Shown here: positions 6,815 through 13,488 of the stretch, one piece after another | Numbering within the stretch: the stretch's first letter is position 1 | Layout of the letters: each line of letters opens with the position of its first letter | Assembly: GCA_015662785.1 (NCBI GenBank) | Contig: DQTM01000128.1 | Coordinates: 1 to 16,279, forward strand | Source of the DNA: Sulfurospirillum arcachonense | GTDB taxonomy: Bacteria > Campylobacterota > Campylobacteria > Campylobacterales > Sulfurospirillaceae | Direction: 5' to 3' | Length of the DNA: 16,279 nucleotides | Program-made: the position numbers and the translations under genes | Notes under the pieces: generated by a model | Told to the model about the DNA's origin: nothing | Databases searched by the model: none | The model's input: the letters and a program-made list of their open reading frames with translations, nothing else

Positions 6815-8602
6815 ATGACAAAAAAATATATTGATGTAATGGACACTACTTTCAGAGATGGTTTCCAATCAGTTTTTGGTGGTCGTGTACTTATGGACGA
6901 TTTTATGCCAGCTGTTGCTGCTGCGCGTGAAGCTGGTATCACTCACTTTGAGTTTGGTGGAGGAGCTAGATTTCAGAGTCTGTTTTTCTATCTAAATGAA
7001 AATGCATTTGATATGATGGATAAATTTAGAGAAGTTGCAGGAGCTGATGCAAACCTACAGACTTTAGCACGTGGTGTAAATACTGTTATGTTAGACACTG
7101 GTAGCCGAGAACTTATAGACCTACATGCAAAGATGTTTAAAAAGCACGGAACTACAACAATTAGAAACTTTGATGCTCTAAATGATGTAGAAAATCTAAA
7201 ATATAGTGGAGAGCGTATAACTCACCACGGTTTAAAGCATGAAGCAGTTGTTACTATGATGGAACTTCCTCCAGGATGTAGTGGTGCTCATGATGTTGCT
7301 TTTTACGAGAAGACACTGCGTGACATACTTGATGCTGGAATTCCTTATGATAGTATCTGTTTTAAAGATGCTAGTGGAACGTCAAGCCCACAAAAAGTTT
7401 ATGAAACAATAAAAATGGCAAAAAAATTGCTACCTGAAAATACTCATGTAAGACTGCATACGCATGAAACTGCTGGTGTTAGTGTTGCTTGTTATCTTGC
7501 AGCGCTTGAAGCTGGAGTTGATGGAATCGACTTAGCAGCAAGCCCTGTAAGTGGTGGAACAAGCCAACCTGATATTTTAACAATGTTACATGCGGTTAAA
7601 GGCAAAAACTTTGACCTTGGTGGTTTAGAATTAGAAAAAATCTTAACTTATCAAGAAATTTTACAAGATAATCTAAAAGATTATTTTATGCCTCCAGAGG
7701 CTACTCAAGTTTCACCTCTTATCCCATTTTCACCAATGCCAGGTGGTGCATTGACTGCAAATACACAGATGATGAGAGATAACAATATACTTGAAAAATT
7801 CCCAGAAGTTATAAAAGCGATGAGAGAAGTTGTTGAAAAAGGTGGATACGGAACAAGTGTTACACCAGTTTCACAGTTTTACTTTCAACAAGCATTTAAT
7901 AACGTTATGTTTGGCAAGTGGAATAAGATAGCAGATGGTTACGGAAAGATGGTTCTAGGTTACTTTGGACATACTCCTACAGCTCCAGATAGTGACATAA
8001 TTAGTTTAGCTAGCGAGCAGTTAAAGATGGAACCAACAACTAAAAATGCGATTGATATTGCAGATGCTGATGAAACTAAATCTTTGAAGTTCACTCAAGA
8101 TATACTCGAAAAAGAGGGACTTGAAGTAAATGATGAAAATCTTTTCATCGCAGCAAGTTGTAAAGAAAAAGGTATAGCTTTTCTTAAGGGTGAAGCGAAA
8201 GTTAATGTAAGAAAAGTAGATAAAAATGCAAAACAGGAGAGTATAAGCGTGGCAAATTCAAACGGTGAATATACAGTAGTTGTAAATGGTGAAAAGTTTA
8301 ATGTGCAAGTTAGTGAAGGTCTTGATGCTTCAGTAGAAGTAAAGTCAGTGACTTCAGTAGCACCTTCGGAATCTGTAAAAACAGCTTCATCTGGGCTGGA
8401 AATTACAGCTAGTCTTCCAGGTTCTGTTTTTAAAGTAGTAGCAAAAGTTGGTGATAGTGTAAAAGAGGGTGATGTAATAGTTATCCTTGAAGCGATGAAA
8501 ATGGAAATAGAAATAGTAGCACCACAAGATGGAGTAGTAGCTTCTATAGACGTCAGTGAAGGTCAGACAGTAGAAAATGGCCAACTTCTAGCTACTATAT
8601 AA
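6815..8602 (+). CDS. oadA: Oxaloacetate decarboxylase alpha subunit / pyruvate carboxylase subunit B (biotin carboxyltransferase)
   Basis: Biotin-dependent carboxyltransferase, 595 residues, interconverting oxaloacetate and pyruvate plus carboxybiotin. The HMGL-like TIM barrel (about 5-270) has DTTFRDGFQS at 10-19 (Asp10 a likely metal ligand), Lys184 in CFKDASG as the expected carboxylated metal-site lysine, and His215/His217 in HTHETAG as metal ligands. A PYC/OADA conserved domain follows at about 285-480, then a short linker and a biotinyl domain (527-595) with EAMKME; the biotin lysine is Lys562, 33 residues from the end, as usual. The barrel start differs from classic OadA (DTTLRDAHQS) and, as I recall, resembles Campylobacter PycB. 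That gene is also beside pckA and argH but lacks oadB. Here oadG (12 bases upstream) and oadB (11 bases downstream) argue for a decarboxylase/Na+ pump complex, though a role with a PycA biotin carboxylase encoded elsewhere is not excluded. Confidence 0.9.
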   Translation: MTKKYIDVMDTTFRDGFQSVFGGRVLMDDFMPAVAAAREAGITHFEFGGGARFQSLFFYLNENAFDMMDKFREVAGADANLQTLARGVNTVMLDTGSRELIDLHAKMFKKHGTTTIRNFDALNDVENLKYSGERITHHGLKHEAVVTMMELPPGCSGAHDVAFYEKTLRDILDAGIPYDSICFKDASGTSSPQKVYETIKMAKKLLPENTHVRLHTHETAGVSVACYLAALEAGVDGIDLAASPVSGGTSQPDILTMLHAVKGKNFDLGGLELEKILTYQEILQDNLKDYFMPPEATQVSPLIPFSPMPGGALTANTQMMRDNNILEKFPEVIKAMREVVEKGGYGTSVTPVSQFYFQQAFNNVMFGKWNKIADGYGKMVLGYFGHTPTAPDSDIISLASEQLKMEPTTKNAIDIADADETKSLKFTQDILEKEGLEVNDENLFIAASCKEKGIAFLKGEAKVNVRKVDKNAKQESISVANSNGEYTVVVNGEKFNVQVSEGLDASVEVKSVTSVAPSESVKTASSGLEITASLPGSVFKVVAKVGDSVKEGDVIVILEAMKMEIEIVAPQDGVVASIDVSEGQTVENGQLLATI

Positions 8603-8613
8603 GGGACGCTTTT

Positions 8614-9930
8614 ATGAAACATATTTTGTTAGGAGTTTTTGCAGTTTTTATACTTGCTTTAACTCCTGTGAGTGCTAGTTCAGATACAGTTACTCAAAAT
8701 GAATCTAAGAGTGAAAAAGTTTATGAGTCAAAATCAATAGGAGAACTTTTCGGAAGTTTTTATAGATCAACAGGAATACATGCATTTTTAAATCCTATAG
8801 AAGGTAAAATGAGCCATGGTAAAGAGTTGTCTACTTTTACTCAATCTGGTGGTCGTATCATTATGATACTTGTAGCATTTGTGCTATTTTATCTTGCAAT
8901 TGCAAAAGGATTTGAGCCATTGCTTCTCATACCAATAGGTTTTGGAGGACTTTTAGCTAATATACCAATTGCTGATATTGCAGGACCAAATGGATTTTTG
9001 GGAATAATTTATGATGCAGGAATTGCCAATGGTCTTTTCCCTCTTATAATTTTTATGGGTGTTGGAGCTATGACAGATTTTGGTCCGCTTTTAGCAAATC
9101 CTAAAACAGCTATTCTTGGAGGTGCTGCACAATTTGGTATTTTCACTACTTTAGTAGGAGCATTGGCACTATCTCAATACACAACTATCTTAGATTTTTC
9201 ACTTCAAGATGCAGCTGCAATTGGTATAATTGGTGGAGCCGATGGTCCTACTGCAATATTTATAGCTTCACGACTGGCCCCTGATTTACTTGGAGCCATT
9301 GCTGTTGCCGCTTACTCATATATGGCGTTAGTTCCAATCATTCAACCTCCAATCATGAGAGCTTTAACAACTCCTGAAGAACGTAAAATAAAGATGGAAC
9401 AATTAAGAGTTGTGTCAAAACTAGAAAAAATTATATTTCCTATAACTGTAATTGTTCTTTGTCTACTTATACTTCCAGATGCTACGCCACTTATAGGTGC
9501 AGTTGCATTTGGTAACTTTGTAAAAGAATCAGGTGTTGTTGGACGACTTTCAGATACTTTACAAAATTCACTTATAAACATTATCACAATTTTCTTAGGA
9601 CTTGCAGTTGGTTCAAAACTTGCAGCTGAGAAATTTTTGGTTGCAGAAACTTTGGGAATTTTAGTTTTAGGTTTGGTTGCATTTGCAATAGGAACTGCCG
9701 CAGGAGTTCTTATGGCTAAATTGATGAATAAGTTCATAAAAATAAAAATCAATCCACTTATTGGTGCAGCAGGAGTTAGTGCAGTTCCAATGTCGGCAAG
9801 GGTTGTAAATAAAGTGGGGATGGAAGAAGATCCAACAAACATGCTTCTTATGCATGCTATGGGTCCAAATGTTTCAGGTGTAATCGGTTCTGCCGTTGCA
9901 GCTGGTGTACTATTATCGATATTTAATTAA
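8614..9930 (+). CDS. oadB: Oxaloacetate decarboxylase beta subunit (Na+-translocating carboxybiotin decarboxylase)
   Basis: Membrane subunit that decarboxylates the biotin of the alpha subunit and moves Na+ across the inner membrane; 438 residues, close to the roughly 430 of Klebsiella OadB. The core is present: FEPLLLIPIGFGGLLANIP, then GGADGPTAIF with Asp210, and NPLIGAAGVSAVPMSAR with Asn380, Gly384, Ser389 and Arg396. With a constant offset of 7 these match the functional Klebsiella residues Asp203, Asn373, Gly377, Ser382 and Arg389 as I recall them, so the pump site looks intact. The N-terminus is unusual: a signal-peptide-like segment (1-21, ending in VSA) and a hydrophilic stretch to about residue 75 come before the first core helix. 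The ribosome site AAGGGA (8601-8606) overlaps the oadA stop codon. Confidence 0.93.
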   Translation: MKHILLGVFAVFILALTPVSASSDTVTQNESKSEKVYESKSIGELFGSFYRSTGIHAFLNPIEGKMSHGKELSTFTQSGGRIIMILVAFVLFYLAIAKGFEPLLLIPIGFGGLLANIPIADIAGPNGFLGIIYDAGIANGLFPLIIFMGVGAMTDFGPLLANPKTAILGGAAQFGIFTTLVGALALSQYTTILDFSLQDAAAIGIIGGADGPTAIFIASRLAPDLLGAIAVAAYSYMALVPIIQPPIMRALTTPEERKIKMEQLRVVSKLEKIIFPITVIVLCLLILPDATPLIGAVAFGNFVKESGVVGRLSDTLQNSLINIITIFLGLAVGSKLAAEKFLVAETLGILVLGLVAFAIGTAAGVLMAKLMNKFIKIKINPLIGAAGVSAVPMSARVVNKVGMEEDPTNMLLMHAMGPNVSGVIGSAVAAGVLLSIFN

Positions 9931-9948
9931 AATTAAGGGAATTAAATT

Positions 9949-11526
9949 ATGTCTAAGGTCAATGGATTAGATAGTCTAGGTTTAAGCGGAATTAAAGAGG
10001 TCTATCACAATCTTAGCTACGATGAGCTATATGAGCACGAGATTAAAAATGGTGAAGGAAAAACAACATTTAATGGTACATTTGCTGTAGATACAGGAAT
10101 ATTTACAGGGAGAAGTCCTAAAGATAAGTATTTTGTTATGAGTAAACCTTCAAATGGAAATATCTCTTGGGGAAAAGTTAACAAGTCTACTTCCAAAGAA
10201 GTTTTTGATGATCTTTTTGACAAAGTGACAGAGCAACTCTCAAATAAAGATATTTATGTTCAAGATGCTTATTGTGGAGCAGCTCCTGAGAGTCGAAAAA
10301 GTATACGAGTAGTTACTGAACTTGCGTGGCAAGCTCACTTTGTAAAAAATATGTTTATTCGTCCAGAAGAGGAAGATTTGGATAATTTTACTCCAGATTT
10401 TACTATTTATAATGCATGTAAACTTAGTAATGAAGATTATGAAAAACATGATCTTCACTCAGATGTATTTGTTGTGTTTAATGTGGAAAAAAACATAGCT
10501 ATAATTGGTGGAACTTGGTATGGTGGAGAGATGAAAAAAGGTGTTTTTTCAATGATGAACTACTGGTTACCATTAGAAGGTAAGTTGGCTATGCACTGTT
10601 CTGCAAATGTAGGAAGTGAAGGCGATACAGCTCTGTTTTTTGGTCTTTCAGGAACAGGAAAAACAACACTATCGACTGATGCAAAAAGAAGATTGATTGG
10701 TGATGATGAACACGGTTGGGACGACAAAGGAATATTTAATTTTGAGGGTGGTTGTTATGCGAAATGTATAGGACTAGACCCACAAAATGAACCTGAAATA
10801 TATGGAGCTATTAGACGTGATGCACTTTTAGAAAATGTAGTTATGGATGAAGATGGAAAAGTAGACTATGCAGATGGCAGTAAAACAGAGAATACTAGAG
10901 TTTCGTATCCAATTCAACATATAGCAAATCACAAAAGATCACTCAAAGCGCCTCATCCTAAGAAAATAATATTTTTAACAGCTGATGCTTTTGGTGTATT
11001 GCCTCCAGTATCTCGTCTTACAAAAGAACAAGCAATGTACTACTTCATGAGTGGATATACTGCAAAAGTAGCAGGAACTGAAAGAGGTATAACTGAACCA
11101 GTTGCTACATTTAGTTCATGTTTTGGTGAAGCATTTTTACCACTACATCCAACAGTTTATGCAAAACTTCTTGGTGAAAAGATAGATAAACATGGTGTTG
11201 ATGTTTATCTAGTGAACACTGGTTGGACTGGTGGTTGTTATGGTGTTGGAACTCGTATGAGTATTAAAGCAACTAGAGCTTGTATAGATTCTATTTTAGA
11301 TGGAAGCATAGAAAATGAAGAGTTTGTAGAGACTCCAATTTTTGGTTTGAGCATTCCAACAAAGCTTGATGGAGTTGACACAGAAATCTTAAATCCAAGA
11401 AATACTTGGCAAAATAAGAGTCTATTTGACGCATCACATAAAGAGTTAGCTGCAATGTTTATTAAAAACTTCAAAAAATATATAACAGAGGATTTAGATT
11501 TTTCTGGAGCTGGACCGAAGTTATAA
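9949..11526 (+). CDS. pckA: Phosphoenolpyruvate carboxykinase (ATP)
   Basis: Converts oxaloacetate and ATP to PEP, CO2 and ADP, the first committed step of gluconeogenesis; cytoplasmic. Length 525 is normal for the ATP family (about 520-540). Visible motifs: Arg55 in TGRSPKDKY (oxaloacetate binding), Lys197 in GGEMKKG and His216 in AMHCSAN (metal site, spaced as in the Escherichia coli enzyme), the P-loop GLSGTGKTT (232-240, Lys238), and LIGDDEHGWDD (249-259) with the kinase-2 acidic residues Asp252/Asp253. The ATP-type P-loop separates it from GTP-dependent enzymes. It lies 18 bases after oadB with its own AAGGGA site (9935-9940), so it is very probably cotranscribed with oadGAB, directly linking oxaloacetate turnover to PEP synthesis. 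No anomalies seen. Confidence 0.97.
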   Translation: MSKVNGLDSLGLSGIKEVYHNLSYDELYEHEIKNGEGKTTFNGTFAVDTGIFTGRSPKDKYFVMSKPSNGNISWGKVNKSTSKEVFDDLFDKVTEQLSNKDIYVQDAYCGAAPESRKSIRVVTELAWQAHFVKNMFIRPEEEDLDNFTPDFTIYNACKLSNEDYEKHDLHSDVFVVFNVEKNIAIIGGTWYGGEMKKGVFSMMNYWLPLEGKLAMHCSANVGSEGDTALFFGLSGTGKTTLSTDAKRRLIGDDEHGWDDKGIFNFEGGCYAKCIGLDPQNEPEIYGAIRRDALLENVVMDEDGKVDYADGSKTENTRVSYPIQHIANHKRSLKAPHPKKIIFLTADAFGVLPPVSRLTKEQAMYYFMSGYTAKVAGTERGITEPVATFSSCFGEAFLPLHPTVYAKLLGEKIDKHGVDVYLVNTGWTGGCYGVGTRMSIKATRACIDSILDGSIENEEFVETPIFGLSIPTKLDGVDTEILNPRNTWQNKSLFDASHKELAAMFIKNFKKYITEDLDFSGAGPKL

Positions 11527-11535
11527 CTACAAAAA

Positions 11536-11568
11536 TAGGGATAGATGCTTAATAATAGCCTGTCCCTA
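11536..11568 (+). terminator. Hairpin after pckA, probable terminator
   Basis: TAGGGATAG (11536-11544) pairs with CTGTCCCTA (11560-11568) with one G-T wobble; an inner GCT/AGC stem (11547-11549 with 11557-11559) continues it. It starts 9 bases after the pckA stop codon and is followed by a moderately T-rich stretch. It probably ends the oad-pckA transcript. Confidence 0.55.
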
Positions 11569-11582
11569 AACTTATATTTCTA

Positions 11583-11639
11583 TGCAAAGCATAAGCTTTA
11601 GTAGAGCGTGAATTTGTAAGGGACTCGTTCCTTGCAAAG
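11583..11639 (+). repeat. Structured argH leader, possible dispersed intergenic repeat
   Basis: This part of the 139-base pckA-argH gap contains a small stem AAAGC/GCTTT (11586-11590 with 11595-11599) and a larger hairpin, 11613-11623 with 11628-11638 (11 pairs, two of them G-T, loop CTCG). The heptamer TGCAAAG bounds the stretch on both sides (11583-11589 and 11633-11639). The AGGGAC within the larger hairpin's left arm and loop (11619-11624) could instead pair with GTCCCT (11562-11567) of the preceding hairpin. This might be a leader regulating argH or an intergenic repeat; neither is proved. Confidence 0.4.
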
Positions 11640-11654
11640 ATGACAATTAATAAA

Positions 11655-11659
11655 AAGGA
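11655..11659 (+). promoter_or_regulatory. argH: Ribosome binding site supporting the TTG start of argH
   Basis: AAGGA lies 6 bases before the TTG at 11666. The next in-frame ATG (codon 25) falls inside the conserved FNASI..FD region and would truncate it. Confidence 0.7.
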
Positions 11660-11665
11660 TTCGTA

Positions 11666-13048
11666 TTGTCAAAAGTAGCAAGTGGTAAGACAACTGCACC
11701 AAAAGCAAAACTATTAGATGAATTTAATGCTTCAATCATGTTTGATAAAGAGCTCTATCTTCAAGATATAGAAGGCTCAATAGCCCACGTAAAAATGTTA
11801 GCAAAACAAGAAATAATATCAAATGAGGCTAAAGATAAAATCATAAAAGGTCTACATGTAGTTCAATTAGAAATAGAGGATGGAGAGTATAATTTTAATA
11901 TAGCAGATGAAGATATACATATGTCTATAGAGAGTCGTTTAAGTGTTCTCATTGGTGACGATGCAAAAAGAATGCATACAGCAAGAAGTAGAAATGACCA
12001 AGTTGCACTTGATTTTAGAATGTATGTTTTAAAAAGTAATAAAGAATTAGTGGAACTTCTTTTTGATTTAGAGAGAGTTACGCTTGATATTGCAAAAGAA
12101 CATACAAAGACACTTTTACCCGGTATGACACACTTACAACACGCTCAGCCAATAAACTTTGCTTATCATATGTTAGCATATACTTCCATGTTTAAAAGAG
12201 ATATAGAGCGATTTGAAGACTCACGTAAAAGAAACAATGTGTCTCCTATAGGCTGTGCTGCACTTGCCGGAAGTCCATACAATACAGACAGAGAGTATGA
12301 AGCAAAACTTTTAGGTTTTGATAGTGTTAGTATAAATTGTCTTGATACCGTAAGTGATAGAGATTTTGCACTTGAGATTCTTTTTAACATATCAACTATG
12401 ATGATGCACATTTCGCGTTTAGCAGAAGAGATAATTCTTTGGAGCAGTAGTGAGTTTGGATTTATAGAGCTTAGTGATGAGTATAGTACAAGTAGCTCAA
12501 TTATGCCACAAAAAAAGAACCCTGACGTTCCTGAACTTTTGCGCGGTAAAACTGGACGTGTAAATGGTAATCTTATCTCTTTGCTCACTGTTTTAAAAGG
12601 CTTACCACTAGCATATAACAAAGATATGCAAGAGGATAAAGAGGGTGTTTTTGATAGTGTAAAGACTGCAAAAATTTCAGTGAAAATTCTAAGTGAAGCT
12701 CTGAAAAGTATGAGAATAGATAAAGAAGCAATGCTAAAAGCTACTAAAAAAGGCCACCTAAGTGCTACTGATTTGGCTGATTACCTGACAGCAAATTGTG
12801 AGTATACCTTTAGAGATGCTTACAAATTAACAGGTGAAGTAGTTGCATTTGCTGAGGAGAGTAAAAAAGATATAAGTGAGTTAAACCTTGAAGAACTTCA
12901 AAAGTTTGAATCAAAAATTAAAAAGGATATTATCAATACTCTTCAGTTAGAAACTTCTATGAATGCAAGAAAGTCACAAGGAGGAACAGCAACATGCTCC
13001 ACCTTGATGCAATTAGAGTATTTTGAAAACTGGTTAAAGACTAAATAA
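11666..13048 (+). CDS. argH: Argininosuccinate lyase
   Basis: Splits argininosuccinate into arginine and fumarate, the last step of arginine synthesis; a cytoplasmic homotetramer of the fumarase/aspartase superfamily. Length 460 is normal. Conserved blocks: FNASIMFD near the N-terminus, DIHMSIESRL, HTARSRNDQ (104-112), GMTHLQHAQPI (153-163, with His156 near the catalytic site), SPIGCAALAGSPY, and the superfamily signature SSIMPQKKN (277-285) with the mobile-loop serine. Two small departures: the usual N-terminal W-G-G-R-F motif is absent (SGKTT and a longer lead instead), and Ser276 stands where most family members have Gly before the two serines. It starts with TTG. The 3' end overlaps the convergent HIT gene by 8 bases. 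Context with pckA matches Campylobacter jejuni gene order as remembered. Confidence 0.96.
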   Translation: MSKVASGKTTAPKAKLLDEFNASIMFDKELYLQDIEGSIAHVKMLAKQEIISNEAKDKIIKGLHVVQLEIEDGEYNFNIADEDIHMSIESRLSVLIGDDAKRMHTARSRNDQVALDFRMYVLKSNKELVELLFDLERVTLDIAKEHTKTLLPGMTHLQHAQPINFAYHMLAYTSMFKRDIERFEDSRKRNNVSPIGCAALAGSPYNTDREYEAKLLGFDSVSINCLDTVSDRDFALEILFNISTMMMHISRLAEEIILWSSSEFGFIELSDEYSTSSSIMPQKKNPDVPELLRGKTGRVNGNLISLLTVLKGLPLAYNKDMQEDKEGVFDSVKTAKISVKILSEALKSMRIDKEAMLKATKKGHLSATDLADYLTANCEYTFRDAYKLTGEVVAFAEESKKDISELNLEELQKFESKIKKDIINTLQLETSMNARKSQGGTATCSTLMQLEYFENWLKTK

Positions 13049-13397
13049 AGTTTTTGGAGTCGCTATCACTAAGGTGACACCAGCTTAGCTTAGTTCCACC
13101 TAAAAGATGAAAGTGTAAATGCATAACCTCTTGCCCTCCATCTTCTCCATTGTTAGTAATTAATCTATAACCAGTTTTATCTAACCCTAAAAAAGTAGCA
13201 ACTTCTTGTGTAAAAGAGGTCAATCCTGCCATAGTTTCAGGACTTACTTGTTGAAAGTTTTCAACTTCAATTTTTGGTATGATGAGTATATGGATAGGCG
13301 CTTTAGGATTTATATCATGAAATGCCAAAAAATCATCGTTTTCAAGAACTTTATTGCAAGGAATTTCACCGTTAATTATCTTCGTAAATATAGTCAT
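13041..13397 (-). CDS. HIT-family (histidine triad) nucleotide-binding protein
   Basis: Small purine-nucleotide phosphoramidase/hydrolase of the Hint type, 118 residues from the ATG at 13397. Marks: FTKIINGEIP at the start, the segment HDINPKAPIHILIIPK, and the triad HLHFHLL with His93, His95 and His97; His95 is the expected nucleophile, and NNGEDGGQ comes just before. The frame can be extended 13 codons upstream, but AGGAG (13403-13407 on this strand) lies 5 bases before the ATG at 13397 and the Hint fold starts there. The C-terminus ends in SWCHLSDSDSKNFI rather than the common W-P-P-G ending. It is divergent from pheS and overlaps the end of argH tail to tail. Its physiological substrate in bacteria is generally unclear. 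Confidence 0.93.
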   Translation of the reverse strand: MTIFTKIINGEIPCNKVLENDDFLAFHDINPKAPIHILIIPKIEVENFQQVSPETMAGLTSFTQEVATFLGLDKTGYRLITNNGEDGGQEVMHLHFHLLGGTKLSWCHLSDSDSKNFI

Positions 13398-13418
13398 TTT
13401 TTCTCCTGTATTTTTATA

Positions 13419-13447
13419 ATTGTACCACTTAACCACTTTATAATCAA
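13419..13447 (-). promoter_or_regulatory. Candidate promoter of the HIT gene
   Basis: On the minus strand TTGATT (13447-13442) and TACAAT (13424-13419) are 17 bases apart, a good sigma-70 pair, placed just upstream of the HIT ribosome site at 13403-13407. Confidence 0.45.
13439..13444 (+). promoter_or_regulatory. Candidate -10 element of pheST
   Basis: TATAAT on the plus strand, 44 bases before the pheS TTG, would give a leader of about 38 bases. It overlaps the -35 of the divergent HIT promoter, so the two may compete. A second TATAAT at 13415-13420 is an alternative. Confidence 0.4.
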
Positions 13448-13477
13448 CTTTTCACTAAAATAGATAAAAATTATAAC

Positions 13478-13481
13478 AAGG
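13478..13481 (+). promoter_or_regulatory. pheS: Ribosome binding site supporting the TTG start of pheS
   Basis: AAGG lies 7 bases before the TTG at 13489. An in-frame ATG three codons later (13498) would be 16 bases away, too far, so TTG is preferred. Confidence 0.55.
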
Positions 13482-13488
13482 CATAAAA

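Noticed and set aside
9342..9842. Minus-strand open frame of 166 codons
   Set aside because: Lies wholly inside oadB, whose functional residues are intact, and resembles no known protein; a shadow frame.
11545..11601. Short reading frame in the argH leader as an arginine leader peptide
   Set aside because: It contains no arginine codon and its AGGGA is too close to the ATG, so it does not look like a classic attenuator peptide.
12166..12621. Minus-strand open frame of 151 codons
   Set aside because: Opposite the argH core including its signature motif; no ribosome site or family likeness.
13026..13055. AAAACT/AGTTTT pairing followed by T run at the end of argH as a terminator
   Set aside because: Only six A/T-rich pairs with a 17-base loop; too weak to support.
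13398..13436. Thirteen-codon upstream extension of the HIT protein
   Set aside because: It would span the ribosome site and run toward the promoter region, and the Hint fold starts at the ATG at 13397.
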